Shown here one piece after another: positions 54,162-63,386 of a stretch of 64,000 nt of DNA. A model generated the notes under the pieces. The model was given only the letters and a program-made list of their open reading frames with translations. It was not told the DNA's origin and searched no databases. Every line of letters starts with the position of its first letter. Position 1 is the stretch's first letter. Source of the DNA: Thermosynechococcus sp. HN-54 (GTDB taxonomy: Bacteria > Cyanobacteriota > Cyanobacteriia > Thermosynechococcales > Thermosynechococcaceae); the NCBI RefSeq assembly GCF_023650955.1, contig NZ_CP098039.1:434001-498000 (forward strand), written 5' to 3'. A program made the translations under genes and the position numbers.

Positions 54162-55460
54162 TTAAACTTTCACGGTTGGTTGCTGCTCTAGCAACGCGGT
54201 GGATTGCAGGGGACGCACGAGGGAGAGGCCAAAGAATAGCCGCAGTCCCCACTGTTCAAACCAAGGAACACTTAGCCCCCATCTCATTTTCAGCAGGAAG
54301 TAGTGCTCAAAGACAGCCTTGACCCAACTGACCCACAATCCTTGAATGGCGTAGGCCAAGCGGCGCTTTTGCCCGAGGGCCTCAGGAATCACAGGAGCGG
54401 CAATATAGGCAATACCCGTATCACCAAAGTCAGCAAAACAGAGGGCATCCAGTGTTGGCACGACAGGGTCAGCGGCTAATTCCCCAAGGGCAACAGCAAT
54501 ATTGTGGCTGGCAGCGATCGCCATCTCCTCGGTCATTTGCCCGGTTTTGGGCAACCCCACGGGAACAGGGGTGACTTCTAAAGGCTGAAGGTGAACACTA
54601 ATGCCAACCCCATAGATCTCAGGATAGTTGGGATGTTGAAGGGTAGGCAGCAGGGGCAAAAATCCCTTTTCATTGCCAAGGCCGCAGGCGCGCACAAACG
54701 AGGCTCCGCGAAAGGACGGCAAAATCATGCTGTAGCCAAAGGGGATGCTCCGTCCATCTCGTAGCAGAATCCGATGCGGCTCAAGGGCGGTGATCTCAGC
54801 GTTGGTGATCGTTTCAATGCCCCGTTCCTCAATCAAGTTGCGGGTGAGTTGATCGCTGTTGGCCAAGCCGCCAATTCCCAAGTGGCCAACGTAGGGTTCA
54901 GGGGTAATGAACGTGATCTTGACGCGATCGCGCAACCCATGACGCCGCAGGGCATGCTCCGCCAAAAACAGAAATTCATAGGCAGGTCCAAAGCAACTGG
55001 CTCCCGGCGCCGCACCCACAACTAAGTCCTTGGGGTCTTTGAGAAATTCTTGCCATGCTCTATGGGCGGCCACTGCATGGGCGGGAGTACACACCGAATG
55101 ACTATGGATGCCAAGGCCGGGAATCAGATCGAGGGCGAGTTCTGCCCCTGTGGCAATCACTAAGTAGTCGTAGTCAAGGGTTTGCTCAGGCAAATAAACC
55201 TTCTTTGCTTCAGGATCAACCCGCTGCACTTTGCCCTGCACCCATGTCAACCGATGCCGACGGCTCACCGTCTCTAAGGGTACTTGTAGGCGTTCGAGGG
55301 AATTGTGTCCTAGGGCAACCGCCACTAGTCCCGGAATAAACGTAAAGCGATCCACATCGGAGACTAAGACCACTGCATGGCGATCGCCCAAACGATGCTT
55401 CAATTCATAGGCTGTGGGCAATCCGCCGATGCCCGCCCCTAGGACAACCACCCGTGCCAT
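54162..55460 (-). CDS. Sulfide:quinone oxidoreductase-like flavoprotein
   Basis: A 432-residue member of the SQR/flavocytochrome-c-sulfide-dehydrogenase-like family. FAD motif VVLGAGIGGLPTAYELK (5-20), LVIATGAELAL, and PGASCFGPAYEFLFLAEH. Cysteines at 124 (SVCTP), 156 (ASCFGP) and 341 (ALCFADFGDTG) are at the places of the redox cysteines of SQR, so real sulfide:quinone activity is plausible. It heads a run with the Tll0287-like and DUF3122 genes. GAGGA lies before the ATG, and the A/T-rich region upstream could hold an ArsR-type operator. The C-terminus is amphipathic, as for monotopic membrane enzymes. Confidence 0.85.
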   Translation of the reverse strand: MARVVVLGAGIGGLPTAYELKHRLGDRHAVVLVSDVDRFTFIPGLVAVALGHNSLERLQVPLETVSRRHRLTWVQGKVQRVDPEAKKVYLPEQTLDYDYLVIATGAELALDLIPGLGIHSHSVCTPAHAVAAHRAWQEFLKDPKDLVVGAAPGASCFGPAYEFLFLAEHALRRHGLRDRVKITFITPEPYVGHLGIGGLANSDQLTRNLIEERGIETITNAEITALEPHRILLRDGRSIPFGYSMILPSFRGASFVRACGLGNEKGFLPLLPTLQHPNYPEIYGVGISVHLQPLEVTPVPVGLPKTGQMTEEMAIAASHNIAVALGELAADPVVPTLDALCFADFGDTGIAYIAAPVIPEALGQKRRLAYAIQGLWVSWVKAVFEHYFLLKMRWGLSVPWFEQWGLRLFFGLSLVRPLQSTALLEQQPTVKV

Positions 55461-55638
55461 GACCGTATCCTCTGCAAATTTATTTAATTAACTATATGGT
55501 AGTATAAGAATATGCAATTGGCTACAACCGTCTGTGCTACGGAGAACCCTAGAGTCGCACTGAATTGATCCTGTGGCCTTGTCGCGGCAGCCGTTGGGAC
55601 TATACTGGAAAGAACACGACCTGTTGGAAGCCCATCGG

Positions 55639-56076
55639 ATGAATAGTTGCGTCCTCTTTGCAGAAGTGATTCAAGCGCCAGAACTGCGCTACACCCAAGA
55701 AAATCAGATGGCAGTGGCGACAATGGTGGTGCAGTTTGCCAGCTTGCGCAGTGAAGAGCCACCTATGAGTTTGCGGACAGTAGCTTGGGGCAATTTGGGG
55801 CAAAAAATGCAGGCGGAGTGCAAAGTGGGCGATCGCCTGATCCTCGAAGGTCGGCTAAAAATGGACACGATTGACCGCCCGGAAGGCTTCAAAGAAAAAC
55901 GTGCCGAGCTGGTGGTGAGCCGTTTCTACACCGTTGAAGGAAATATTGTGGATCATCCGGCACAGCCGGCAACCGCCCCCATGGCCACACCCGCAGTTAC
56001 AGCACCTGTGACACCTAGGGTGGCACCCCCACCCCCTGAACCCGAAGATATTAACCTAGATGAGGTGCCTTTCTAG
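55639..56076 (+). CDS. ssb: Single-strand DNA-binding protein
   Basis: ATG 55639 gives a 145-residue OB-fold protein: MNSCVLFAEVIQAPELRYTQ, MAVATMVVQFASL, VAWGNLGQKMQAECKVGDRLILEGRL. A Pro/Ala/Thr-rich linker leads to the acidic tip DINLDEVPF, the partner-binding C-terminal tail of SSB. The domain is slightly diverged from E. coli SSB (it is one of the cyanobacterial SSB types). Its stop shares CTAG with the convergent mannosidase. Confidence 0.92.
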   Translation: MNSCVLFAEVIQAPELRYTQENQMAVATMVVQFASLRSEEPPMSLRTVAWGNLGQKMQAECKVGDRLILEGRLKMDTIDRPEGFKEKRAELVVSRFYTVEGNIVDHPAQPATAPMATPAVTAPVTPRVAPPPPEPEDINLDEVPF

Positions 56077-59000
56077 GGGTGCAGTCGGCAGGTTTGAATT
56101 TGCCACGGGCTAAGGGTGACTACATCGGCATCCTCTGCGGGGGTCTCTAAGAGCGTTTGCAGTGCTTTGATCTGCCATGGGATGAGCGTTGAGTGCAGCA
56201 CCAAGGTGCCCCCTTCCCCAGCCACGTCTGCCACTCGCAATTGCCAACCCTGTCCATCCTCTGCCTGTTTTAGAGCAAGACATTGAATGTGGGCATCCGA
56301 CCAATGGAGCAGGTGGGCGTGGGGAGGTAAGGTTCCTGAGGGGTTGGGAGGGGCAAACAGCTTCGCTGTGCCATGGGCGATCGCGCTCCTGAGGGGATGA
56401 TTAAACTGAGCCACCCATTGGGGGACAGCAGCCGCTTGCCATGCGCCACTGTGGGGAAACACGCCATAACTAAAGCGGTGCTGACGGCGATCGCTCGTCG
56501 GATCGGGCCAAGTGGGCGATCGCAAGAGGGTCAATCGCAGTTGATTGGCTTGGGCATCAAGGCCGTGCTTGCAGTCAGTGAAGAGGCTCACCCCATACTC
56601 TGGCGTACTCAAATCCACCCAAGTGAGAAAGGGCACCTCCCATTTCGTTTGCTCGTGGGCGGGCAGCTGGGGATTGGGGAGGGTGGGGCGCACCGTGACG
56701 CCGCCGGGAGTTTCACAGGTGATCTGCTCAGCACGGATACCCAAGGGAAAGGCAGCCTTGAGGAGAATATGTTCCTCCTGCCAATCAATTTCCGTATCAA
56801 TGCGCAGCCAAGGGGTTTGATACTGCAACACATAGTCCTGCTGAATCCACGAGGACTGAAAGCGCCACCTCACCCGTAGCCGTTGCTCCAATTGATGCCA
56901 CGTCACCCATTCAATGGCTTCTAGGGTTGCCCCCGCCAGTCGGTGCTGCCCATAGTTGGGGTCAATGTTCCAAGCATCCCAGTACTGCCCCTGATCACGG
57001 AAAAATTGCAGTTGATTGCCGCGATCGCCCAAGCAGGGACGATGATTCAACTTGTCATACAGATTGGTGATTTCCCCGGTTGCTGGATCAATTTCAACGT
57101 GGAGATAGTTATTTTCCAAGACATAGCCCAAGGGTGGGGTTGGTAACGTATCAGGGCGCGATCGCGGGCAAAGCCACAGCAGCGTGTAGCCGATGCCCGG
57201 CACCTCAGGGGTACGAAACGTCAGGCAACCTTGGGGAGCATTCAACTGCACTGGTAAATCGTAGTCGCCCCGTGGACAATAAACCCGCCAAGAGGGAATC
57301 TCCTGCGGTAGCTGCGCCAAGTCAATGTGGACAACTCCGGCGCGATCGCCCACTAAGCCATTGAAGATCACAACGGGAATTGCCCCTGTCACAGGAGGGG
57401 CGCCGCAGTCAATAGACTGGTACAGTGCAGTTTGCGCTTCCTCTAGAACGGTCTCTGTCGTCCTCAGGAGTTGTTGCCACGTTGGTGCCACCTCAGCATA
57501 GACCTCTGGAATCGAGGAGCCGGGGAGAATATCGTGGAACTGATTAAAGAGCAGTTGCTGCCAGCAGGTTTTGAGTGCTTCTGTAGGATAGGAAAAAGAA
57601 GTCGTGATAGCTGCAAGAGCAGACCAACATTCTGCCTGCTGGAGTTGGCGTTGGGCGCGATCGTGGGCAGCCTTTTGATCCCCATGACTGGTGTAGCAGC
57701 CACGATGAAATTCCAAGTAGAGTTCCCCTTGCCAATGGGTGGTCGGCGGTGTTTCTTGGCTTAATTGCTCCAGATACTGCCGCACCGTTGTCCACCGCCA
57801 CTGCGGGCCAATTCCCCCCAGTTGTTGCCAGCGCCGCACCTGTTGCAGCATTGCCGCGGTTGGTCCACCGCCATGATCGCCCACACCGGGGAGCCAGAGA
57901 CTGCGCCGTGATCCCGTTTGTTGCCACCACTCTTGGGCGTAGGCAGCCATTTTCACTGGATCAATGCCCTCACCAATAGGCGCTGACATCAGCGCATTTA
58001 CCTCAGCCCCCGCCACATCCCGCCAAACAAACCAGCCGTGGGGAAAGCGCGTGGTATCATTCCAGCGCAATTTTTGGGTGACAAAGTAGCGAATGCCCCC
58101 CTGAGCCAAGAAACTAGGGAGTCGTTCGGGAAAGCCGAAGGTGTCCGGCAACCAAGCAATGGGACTGAGATTGCCAAAGGCCTGCTGCACATACTGCTGA
58201 CCATAGAGAATCTGGCGGACAATGGATTCACCGTTAATCAGATTCAGTTCCGGCTCCACCCAAAGACCCGCCGCCACATCCCACCAACCCCCTGCCACCG
58301 CTTCCTGAATCCGCCCAAAGAGTTCCGGGGCATGGGTTTGCAAATAGGCATAGAGGGCGGGGGTGGAGTGGGTAAACGTTAGTTCGGGGTAGTGTTCCTT
58401 CAGCTGTAAGATGGATCGAAAAGTGGACTGTGCCACTTGCCACGTTTCCGCGATCGGCCAGAGCCACGCCAAGTCCAAATGCGCATGGCCACAGAGGTGC
58501 ATGGTGAAGTCCCGCAAGGGGGTGGCGATCGCGTGCAATCTCCCGTGCAGCTTGGTGAGCAGTGGATCAAGGCTTGAGCGCTGCCCTTGGCTCTCTAAAA
58601 TCTCCTGAAGAAGCGGCTCTAGGGGTTGCGGGTTCAGTGTCTCGCCAAAGATCTCCAGAATCTCTAACTCAGTGGCGACAAAGTCCGGATCAATTCCCGT
58701 TGGCGAGGCAAACCGCAGGCGTGATGCCACCAAGGCGCCGTCATCGTGGCTGGGACTAAGGAGATGCAGCATCACCTCCCAAGTTTGGCCGGCGCTGACC
58801 GCCTCCTCCAAGCAAAAACTCACCGAATGATCAAACAAATCCCCCGCGTGAACCGCCTGCCCATTCACATACACCGTTGCCTGATCCGCCCACCACGTGA
58901 GATCGAGGTATAGGCTCAGGCCTGTGACATCGTAGCCTCGAACGGTTGCGGGTACTGTGATTCGCTGTCCCAACCAGAGGGATTGCTGCCCCTTCGGCCA

Positions 59001-59153
59001 AGCGAGGTGACCTTTGGCATTGACGGGATAAGGCGTATCACCTAGCTCTTTGCAGGAGGGCGAAGAAAGGGGGAACCACTGGTGATGGCTCTCAATCACC
59101 GCCAGTGAATGCAGGTAATCACGAGATTTTTTGATCAATTCTGACAAGTGCAT
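56073..59153 (-). CDS. GH38-family alpha-mannosidase
   Basis: A 1026-residue glycoside hydrolase. The catalytic domain starts near residue 215 with the metal-binding CGHAHLDLAWLWP; the nucleophile Asp is in WLPDTFGFPERLP; VTQKLRWNDTTRFPHGWFVW and WLPGVGDHGGGPTAAML complete the site. It is preceded by a beta-sandwich region (residues 1-200) and followed by the middle and C-terminal beta domains of GH38. No signal peptide is evident, so it is probably cytoplasmic and acts on alpha-mannosides of storage or turnover glycans. Shares a stop CTAG with ssb. Confidence 0.92.
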   Translation of the reverse strand: MHLSELIKKSRDYLHSLAVIESHHQWFPLSSPSCKELGDTPYPVNAKGHLAWPKGQQSLWLGQRITVPATVRGYDVTGLSLYLDLTWWADQATVYVNGQAVHAGDLFDHSVSFCLEEAVSAGQTWEVMLHLLSPSHDDGALVASRLRFASPTGIDPDFVATELEILEIFGETLNPQPLEPLLQEILESQGQRSSLDPLLTKLHGRLHAIATPLRDFTMHLCGHAHLDLAWLWPIAETWQVAQSTFRSILQLKEHYPELTFTHSTPALYAYLQTHAPELFGRIQEAVAGGWWDVAAGLWVEPELNLINGESIVRQILYGQQYVQQAFGNLSPIAWLPDTFGFPERLPSFLAQGGIRYFVTQKLRWNDTTRFPHGWFVWRDVAGAEVNALMSAPIGEGIDPVKMAAYAQEWWQQTGSRRSLWLPGVGDHGGGPTAAMLQQVRRWQQLGGIGPQWRWTTVRQYLEQLSQETPPTTHWQGELYLEFHRGCYTSHGDQKAAHDRAQRQLQQAECWSALAAITTSFSYPTEALKTCWQQLLFNQFHDILPGSSIPEVYAEVAPTWQQLLRTTETVLEEAQTALYQSIDCGAPPVTGAIPVVIFNGLVGDRAGVVHIDLAQLPQEIPSWRVYCPRGDYDLPVQLNAPQGCLTFRTPEVPGIGYTLLWLCPRSRPDTLPTPPLGYVLENNYLHVEIDPATGEITNLYDKLNHRPCLGDRGNQLQFFRDQGQYWDAWNIDPNYGQHRLAGATLEAIEWVTWHQLEQRLRVRWRFQSSWIQQDYVLQYQTPWLRIDTEIDWQEEHILLKAAFPLGIRAEQITCETPGGVTVRPTLPNPQLPAHEQTKWEVPFLTWVDLSTPEYGVSLFTDCKHGLDAQANQLRLTLLRSPTWPDPTSDRRQHRFSYGVFPHSGAWQAAAVPQWVAQFNHPLRSAIAHGTAKLFAPPNPSGTLPPHAHLLHWSDAHIQCLALKQAEDGQGWQLRVADVAGEGGTLVLHSTLIPWQIKALQTLLETPAEDADVVTLSPWQIQTCRLHP

Positions 59154-59281
59154 AAAACTTCGTTAATTTTTCTGCGATCGGCCTAGGCCAATTGCTATGC
59201 TAGGGGTGTGAGGAGCGGTCGTCATTTATTTAAGCAAACTGCCAATAAAATAAGTGAATTTTCTTCAAGAGGAGTGACCCA

Positions 59282-60076
59282 ATGGTAACCCGATTTGAGC
59301 CGTGGCGGGGCTTTTTGATCTCCTCGCTCTGTGGGGTACTCACAGCCCTCGCGATCGCCCCAGTGACACCTGCCCAAGCTCAGCGACCCTCAGCCCCCGA
59401 TCAACCCGTAGAAACAGTAGTCACAGATCCGCTTCAGAGTCCTTTCCCGCTGCCTTGGAAATGGATTGACGATGGCTACGCCGCTGCTGTCAAGGCCAAG
59501 AAATCTCTAAAATTCACTCAACAAACCCCCCAATACGTCTCTCCCGATGGCCGCTATGTGGCTCAAGCCACCCTCTACTTCACGGCTCATCCAGACGCTC
59601 ATCGGCAACAACTGGTGAGTGTCCTAGAGATTCGCGATCGCCAGAGCGGCAACCAGCAGCGGATTGAAAGTCTCAAGGAAATGCCGCGGGAATTTTTGGC
59701 AGAGGTGCCCCAAGGGGAAGGCCTAATTGCCGTGCTTGTCCCCGTGGGTTGGTCAGAAACGGGCAACCGTCTCTTGGTACGTCAGCTGGGTGGTCTTTTT
59801 GCCACCGATTTAATCAGCGACGGCGCGTGGATTTGGCAGGCGGGGGTGGGTCATGTGGCCACAGTGTATCCCACTGCTGAGGAATATGATTTTGCCACCC
59901 TCTTGGGCTGGAGTACCACGGATCCGCAACGAGTGCTCTTTCAAACCCAAACCATGGGGAACCCCAAAGCCACAATCTGGGCAGTGGATACCCAAGGCAG
60001 CACCCAATTGGCACAAGGCGATCGCCCCCGTGTCTATGGCACCACCCTACCTGCCACTGCGAATGCCCAGCGTTAG
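59282..60076 (+). CDS. Exported protein of unknown function
   Basis: A 264-residue protein with an N-terminal signal peptide (GFLISSLCGVLTALAIAPVTPAQAQ) and a mature part that reads as beta-propeller- or TolB-like blades: TPQYVSPDGRYVAQATLYF, VGWSETGNRLLVRQLGGLFATDL, DPQRVLFQTQTMGNPKATIWAVD. The VSPDGRYVA and IWAVDTQG segments recall WD40/TolB-like repeats, but no family is assigned. It is convergent with the alpha/beta hydrolase gene, 6 bases apart. Confidence 0.75.
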   Translation: MVTRFEPWRGFLISSLCGVLTALAIAPVTPAQAQRPSAPDQPVETVVTDPLQSPFPLPWKWIDDGYAAAVKAKKSLKFTQQTPQYVSPDGRYVAQATLYFTAHPDAHRQQLVSVLEIRDRQSGNQQRIESLKEMPREFLAEVPQGEGLIAVLVPVGWSETGNRLLVRQLGGLFATDLISDGAWIWQAGVGHVATVYPTAEEYDFATLLGWSTTDPQRVLFQTQTMGNPKATIWAVDTQGSTQLAQGDRPRVYGTTLPATANAQR

Positions 60077-60082
60077 ATCACC

Positions 60083-60970
60083 TCAAGGGGAGACCAACAA
60101 CTGGCCAAGATAGCGATCAATCAAGCCAATCATCACCGCAGGACATTCTAATTGCGGCGTCAGTCCCACCCCTGGAATCACATCAAAGGCACGAATCGCC
60201 TCGGGGTTTAACTGTGCCAAGCGTTGACCCACGGCCACCGGGGGGAGTTTGGCCTGTTCTCCCCAAACGATATAGGTCGGCACCGTCAAATGGGGTAGGA
60301 AGCGACTGAGGTCGCAGCAGAGATCACCCCGCACAAAGGCCAGTGCGGCAAATTCTGCCCCCGCCGACTGCGCTACTTGGGTATAGGTGGCAACCATTTC
60401 TGGGCTGATGCGGTTAGGTCGGGCAAACTGTTGATTGGCCATAAAGGACTGCACACTCAGGGCATTGGCCACGCCGAGGCGATAAAAGGTGATATCCACA
60501 TAGGGCTGGCGGGCAATCTGGGCAAGGGGAGTCTGGCGGTAGTCTTGACCAAAATCACTCAACCCCGTTGGGCAAGTGAGGATCAGGGCACGGAAGCGTT
60601 GGGGATGGGCGATCGCCCCCTGAATCGCAAAAGCCGCTGTCAATGAGGAGGTGATCACCACGGCCGGTTCAGTCGTCAAGTGACCAAGGCACTCTAGAAG
60701 GTGATCCACATAACCCGCCACCGTATAGGGTTGATCAAGATGGGCAGAGGCACCCCAACCCGGCAAATCCAAAGCAAAAAGGGGATACTCAGCCGCAAAG
60801 GCCGGATAGACCGCCGACCACTCATACCGACTAGAGCCGCCCCCCAAGCCATGCCAAAAAAACAGCGGTGGTTGGGAATGGGAATGTGAGATCGCTGCCA
60901 ACTCATTGCTGACATAAGCCACCTCACCCATCGCCGTCGTTAGGGTGCGCGATCGCAGGCAATCAAACAT
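60083..60970 (-). CDS. Alpha/beta hydrolase
   Basis: A 295-residue alpha/beta-hydrolase fold protein: PLFFWHGLGGGSSRYEWSAV (oxyanion region), YPLFALDLPGWGASAH, the nucleophile elbow VVITSSLTAAFAIQGA, PTYIVWGEQAKLPPVAVGQ. The elbow reads Thr-Ser-Ser-Leu-Thr, with small Ser/Thr residues instead of the usual Gly-x-Ser-x-Gly, which is found in a cyanobacterial branch. The final catalytic His is not certain (possible VIPGVGLTPQLECP region lacks it). Activity and substrate unknown. Confidence 0.85.
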   Translation of the reverse strand: MFDCLRSRTLTTAMGEVAYVSNELAAISHSHSQPPLFFWHGLGGGSSRYEWSAVYPAFAAEYPLFALDLPGWGASAHLDQPYTVAGYVDHLLECLGHLTTEPAVVITSSLTAAFAIQGAIAHPQRFRALILTCPTGLSDFGQDYRQTPLAQIARQPYVDITFYRLGVANALSVQSFMANQQFARPNRISPEMVATYTQVAQSAGAEFAALAFVRGDLCCDLSRFLPHLTVPTYIVWGEQAKLPPVAVGQRLAQLNPEAIRAFDVIPGVGLTPQLECPAVMIGLIDRYLGQLLVSP

Positions 60971-60996
60971 CGGAATTTCCTAAAAAGAAGAAACCT

Positions 60997-61004
60997 GCTA
61001 TGAT
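60997..61004 (+). promoter_or_regulatory. Candidate extended -10 promoter for the secE-rplJ cluster
   Basis: TGCTATGAT at 60996-61004 contains an extended -10 form (TGx then TATGAT), about 63 bases upstream of the secE GTG. A weak TTTCCT lies about 17 bases upstream. The region is short, divergent from the alpha/beta hydrolase gene, and the only place before secE for a promoter of the cluster. Confidence 0.4.
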
Positions 61005-61066
61005 AATAAATCGCGCTGAATTAAACGGGTAGCAATTGGGCTGCCCCCGCCCCAAGGAGTGCCGCC

Positions 61067-61282
61067 GTGACTAAGAGTACCGAAGGCGAAAAGCCCACTA
61101 GTGGCTTTCATCTAACCGAGTTTTTCCGTGAAACCAAGGAAGAACTCAGCAAAGTGGTGTGGCCCGATCGCCAGCGTCTGATTGGCGAATCTGCGGCAGT
61201 GATTCTTATCGTTTCCCTTTCGGCTGCGGTCATCTACCTAGTGGATGAACTCTTTCGTTGGCTGGCCACACTAATTTTCTAG
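61067..61282 (+). CDS. secE: Preprotein translocase subunit SecE
   Basis: A 71-residue SecE with one C-terminal membrane helix (ESAAVILIVSLSAAVIYLVDELF) and the conserved cytoplasmic amphipathic segment FFRETKEELSKVVWPDRQ. GTG 61067 has AAGGAG eight bases upstream. It heads the secE-nusG-rplK-rplA-rplJ cluster, the standard bacterial order. Confidence 0.95.
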   Translation: MTKSTEGEKPTSGFHLTEFFRETKEELSKVVWPDRQRLIGESAAVILIVSLSAAVIYLVDELFRWLATLIF

Positions 61283-61312
61283 ACAGCCAAAGATTTCTAC
61301 GAGTACGCGCCT

Positions 61313-61996
61313 ATGGTGAGTGAATTTACTGATCATTCTGATCTGAGTGATCCTCTTGACGACATCGTTGAAGTGGCCGAAGGGGATCAGGCGGGTAAGG
61401 TCAAGCGATTCTGGTATGCCGTGCAAGTGGCCTCCGGCTGCGAGAAAAAAGTGAAAAGCACCATCGAGCAGCGGCTCCATACGCTGGATGTGGCCGATCG
61501 CATCTTTCGCATTGAAATTCCCCAAACCCCCGTCATCAAAATCAAAAAAGATGGCTCGCGGCAAACCATTGAGGAAAAAGTTTTTCCCGGTTATGTTCTT
61601 GTCCAAGTGCGGGCACAGCAGTCCCCCGAAACGGGTGAATGGCAAATTGATGATGAAGCGTGGCAGGTGATTAAAAACACCCCCAATGTGATTAACTTTG
61701 TTGGTGCCGAGCAACGCCGCAGTACAGGCCGCGGACGCGGTCACGTCAAGCCCATGCCCCTGAGTCCGGCCGAAGTGGATCGCATCTTCCGCAAAGCCCA
61801 AGAACAAGAACCGGTTCACCGCATTGATCTCAACAGTGGTGATAAGATCAAAGTTCTCAATGGTCCCTTTAAGGACTTTGAGGGAGAGGTGATCGAAGTC
61901 AGTGCTGAACGCAGCAAACTGAAAGCATTACTCTCGATTTTTGGCCGCGAAACGCCGGTCGAACTCGAAGTGACTCAAGTGGAAAAAGTAGATTAG
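61313..61996 (+). CDS. nusG: Transcription antitermination factor NusG
   Basis: A 227-residue protein with an N-terminal NGN domain (KRFWYAVQVASGCEKKVKSTI, FPGYVLVQVRA) and a C-terminal KOW domain (GDKIKVLNGPFKDFEGEVIE). An acidic 25-residue N-terminal extension (DHSDLSDPLDDIVEVAEGD) is longer than in E. coli. NusG binds RNA polymerase and Rho or S10. It lies 30 bases after secE. Confidence 0.96.
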   Translation: MVSEFTDHSDLSDPLDDIVEVAEGDQAGKVKRFWYAVQVASGCEKKVKSTIEQRLHTLDVADRIFRIEIPQTPVIKIKKDGSRQTIEEKVFPGYVLVQVRAQQSPETGEWQIDDEAWQVIKNTPNVINFVGAEQRRSTGRGRGHVKPMPLSPAEVDRIFRKAQEQEPVHRIDLNSGDKIKVLNGPFKDFEGEVIEVSAERSKLKALLSIFGRETPVELEVTQVEKVD

Positions 61997-62010
61997 GACG
62001 CTAACTCACT

Positions 62011-62436
62011 ATGGCGAAAAAGGTCGTCGCAGTTATTAAACTTGCCATTCAAGCGGGTAAAGCCAACCCTGCTCCCCCCATTGGTCCGGCTCTTGGTCAG
62101 CACGGTGTGAACATCATGATGTTCTGCAAAGAGTACAATGCTCGCACCGCTGATCAAGTGGGGATGGTTGTTCCCGTTGAAATTTCAGTCTATGAAGATC
62201 GCAGTTTCACCTTTGTTCTCAAAACTCCGCCCGCTTCCGTGCTGATTCAGAAAGCTGCGGGCATTGAAAAAGGTTCTGGCGAACCCAACAAGAAAAAAGT
62301 GGGCAGCATTACCCGTACCCAACTGCGGGAAATTGCCGAGAAGAAAATGCCCGACCTCAATGCCAACGATATTGAAGCGGCCATGCGGATTATCGAAGGC
62401 ACTGCCCGCAATATGGGCGTGACTATTACTGATTAA
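62011..62436 (+). CDS. rplK: Ribosomal protein L11 (uL11)
   Basis: A 141-residue protein, [20 protein letters not shown], with the family's [24 protein letters not shown] and RNMGVTITD end. It forms part of the ribosomal GTPase-associated centre. It starts 14 bases after nusG. Confidence 0.98.
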   Translation: MAKKVVAVIKLAIQAGKANPAPPIGPALGQHGVNIMMFCKEYNARTADQVGMVVPVEISVYEDRSFTFVLKTPPASVLIQKAAGIEKGSGEPNKKKVGSITRTQLREIAEKKMPDLNANDIEAAMRIIEGTARNMGVTITD

Positions 62437-62476
62437 AGCTTTCTGAGTGTGTTCCTGTTGAGTCCTTTGTTGTATT

Positions 62477-62506
62477 GGGGGAGAAACTTCGTTTCGTTAG
62501 TACCCC
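62477..62506 (+). promoter_or_regulatory. Stem-loop in the rplK-rplA gap
   Basis: The 86-base gap between rplK and rplA contains an inner hairpin GAAAC (62483-62487) / GTTTC (62491-62495) with loop TTC, enclosed by GGGG (62477-62480) and CCCC (62503-62506). The asymmetric internal loop resembles ribosomal-protein binding sites and could be a site for L1 autoregulation, which in E. coli lies in front of rplK instead. GGAGG of the rplA ribosome site follows at 62509. Confidence 0.35.
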
Positions 62507-62522
62507 GTGGAGGTAAATTCTG

Positions 62523-63236
62523 ATGCGTAAACTCTCGCGACGACTGCGCGAACTCTATACCAAGGTGGAGGATCGTCCCTACGCTCCCCTCGAGGCCTTG
62601 CAACTGCTCAAGGAAACGGCCACAGCCAAGTTTCCTGAATCGGCAGAAGCCCACATTCGCTTGGGGATTGATCCCAAATATACAGACCAACAATTGCGTA
62701 CCACCGTGGCGCTGCCCAAAGGCACTGGTCAAACCATTCGCGTGGCGGTCATTGCCCGTGGTGAAAAAGTGACCGAAGCCAGTGCCGCTGGTGCCGATGT
62801 CGTGGGTTCAGAGGAACTCATTGACGAAATTCAAAAGGGGCGGATGGATTTTGACCTAGTCATTGCTACCCCCGATATGATGCCCCAAGTGGCCAAAGTG
62901 GGTCGGATTCTCGGTCCGCGGGGGCTGATGCCTTCGCCGAAAGCGGGTACGGTCACCTTTGATCTACCCCAAGCCATTCAGGAGTTCAAAGCAGGGAAAG
63001 TGGAGTTCCGTGCCGATCGCACTGGGATTGTCCATGTGCTCTTTGGCAAAGCTAGCTTCAGCGCCGAAGACTTGCTGGTGAATCTCAAAGCCCTGCAAGA
63101 GAGTATTGACCGCAACCGTCCGAGCGGTGCCAAAGGTCGCTACTGGCGCAGTGTCTATGTGGCCGCCACCATGGGGCCGAGCATTCAAGTGGACATCAAC
63201 GCCCTGCGGGAGCTAAAACTGGCCGAAGCCGCCTAA
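62523..63236 (+). CDS. rplA: Ribosomal protein L1 (uL1)
   Basis: A 237-residue L1 of normal length: [18 protein letters not shown], the L1 signature segments [22 protein letters not shown] and [14 protein letters not shown], and [21 protein letters not shown]1 binds 23S rRNA at the mobile stalk and often represses its own operon. GGAGG lies 9 bases before the ATG. Confidence 0.98.
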   Translation: MRKLSRRLRELYTKVEDRPYAPLEALQLLKETATAKFPESAEAHIRLGIDPKYTDQQLRTTVALPKGTGQTIRVAVIARGEKVTEASAAGADVVGSEELIDEIQKGRMDFDLVIATPDMMPQVAKVGRILGPRGLMPSPKAGTVTFDLPQAIQEFKAGKVEFRADRTGIVHVLFGKASFSAEDLLVNLKALQESIDRNRPSGAKGRYWRSVYVAATMGPSIQVDINALRELKLAEAA

Positions 63237-63361
63237 GGAGGACTTGCCTATTGCCCAATGCTTGACAACTCAAGACGGCAACCGAAGACCGCAGGGGTCT
63301 GGCTCAGACATAATCTTCCTGCCGAGGTTTGCGAAGTCCATCCGTTGGGATTGGGCGATCG

Positions 63362-63386
63362 CCCCGGCACCACTGCTGGGGTTTTT
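63362..63386 (+). terminator. Attenuator-like hairpin in the L10 leader
   Basis: The 178-base rplA-rplJ gap is an L10-leader region. Its end holds an 8-base-pair stem CCCCGGCA (63362-63369) / TGCTGGGG (63374-63381, one G-U), loop CCAC, followed by TTTTT. It stops 14 bases before the AGGAGG ribosome site of rplJ. A terminator in this position suggests that L10 (or L10-L12) controls read-through into rplJ-rplL. Confidence 0.6.
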
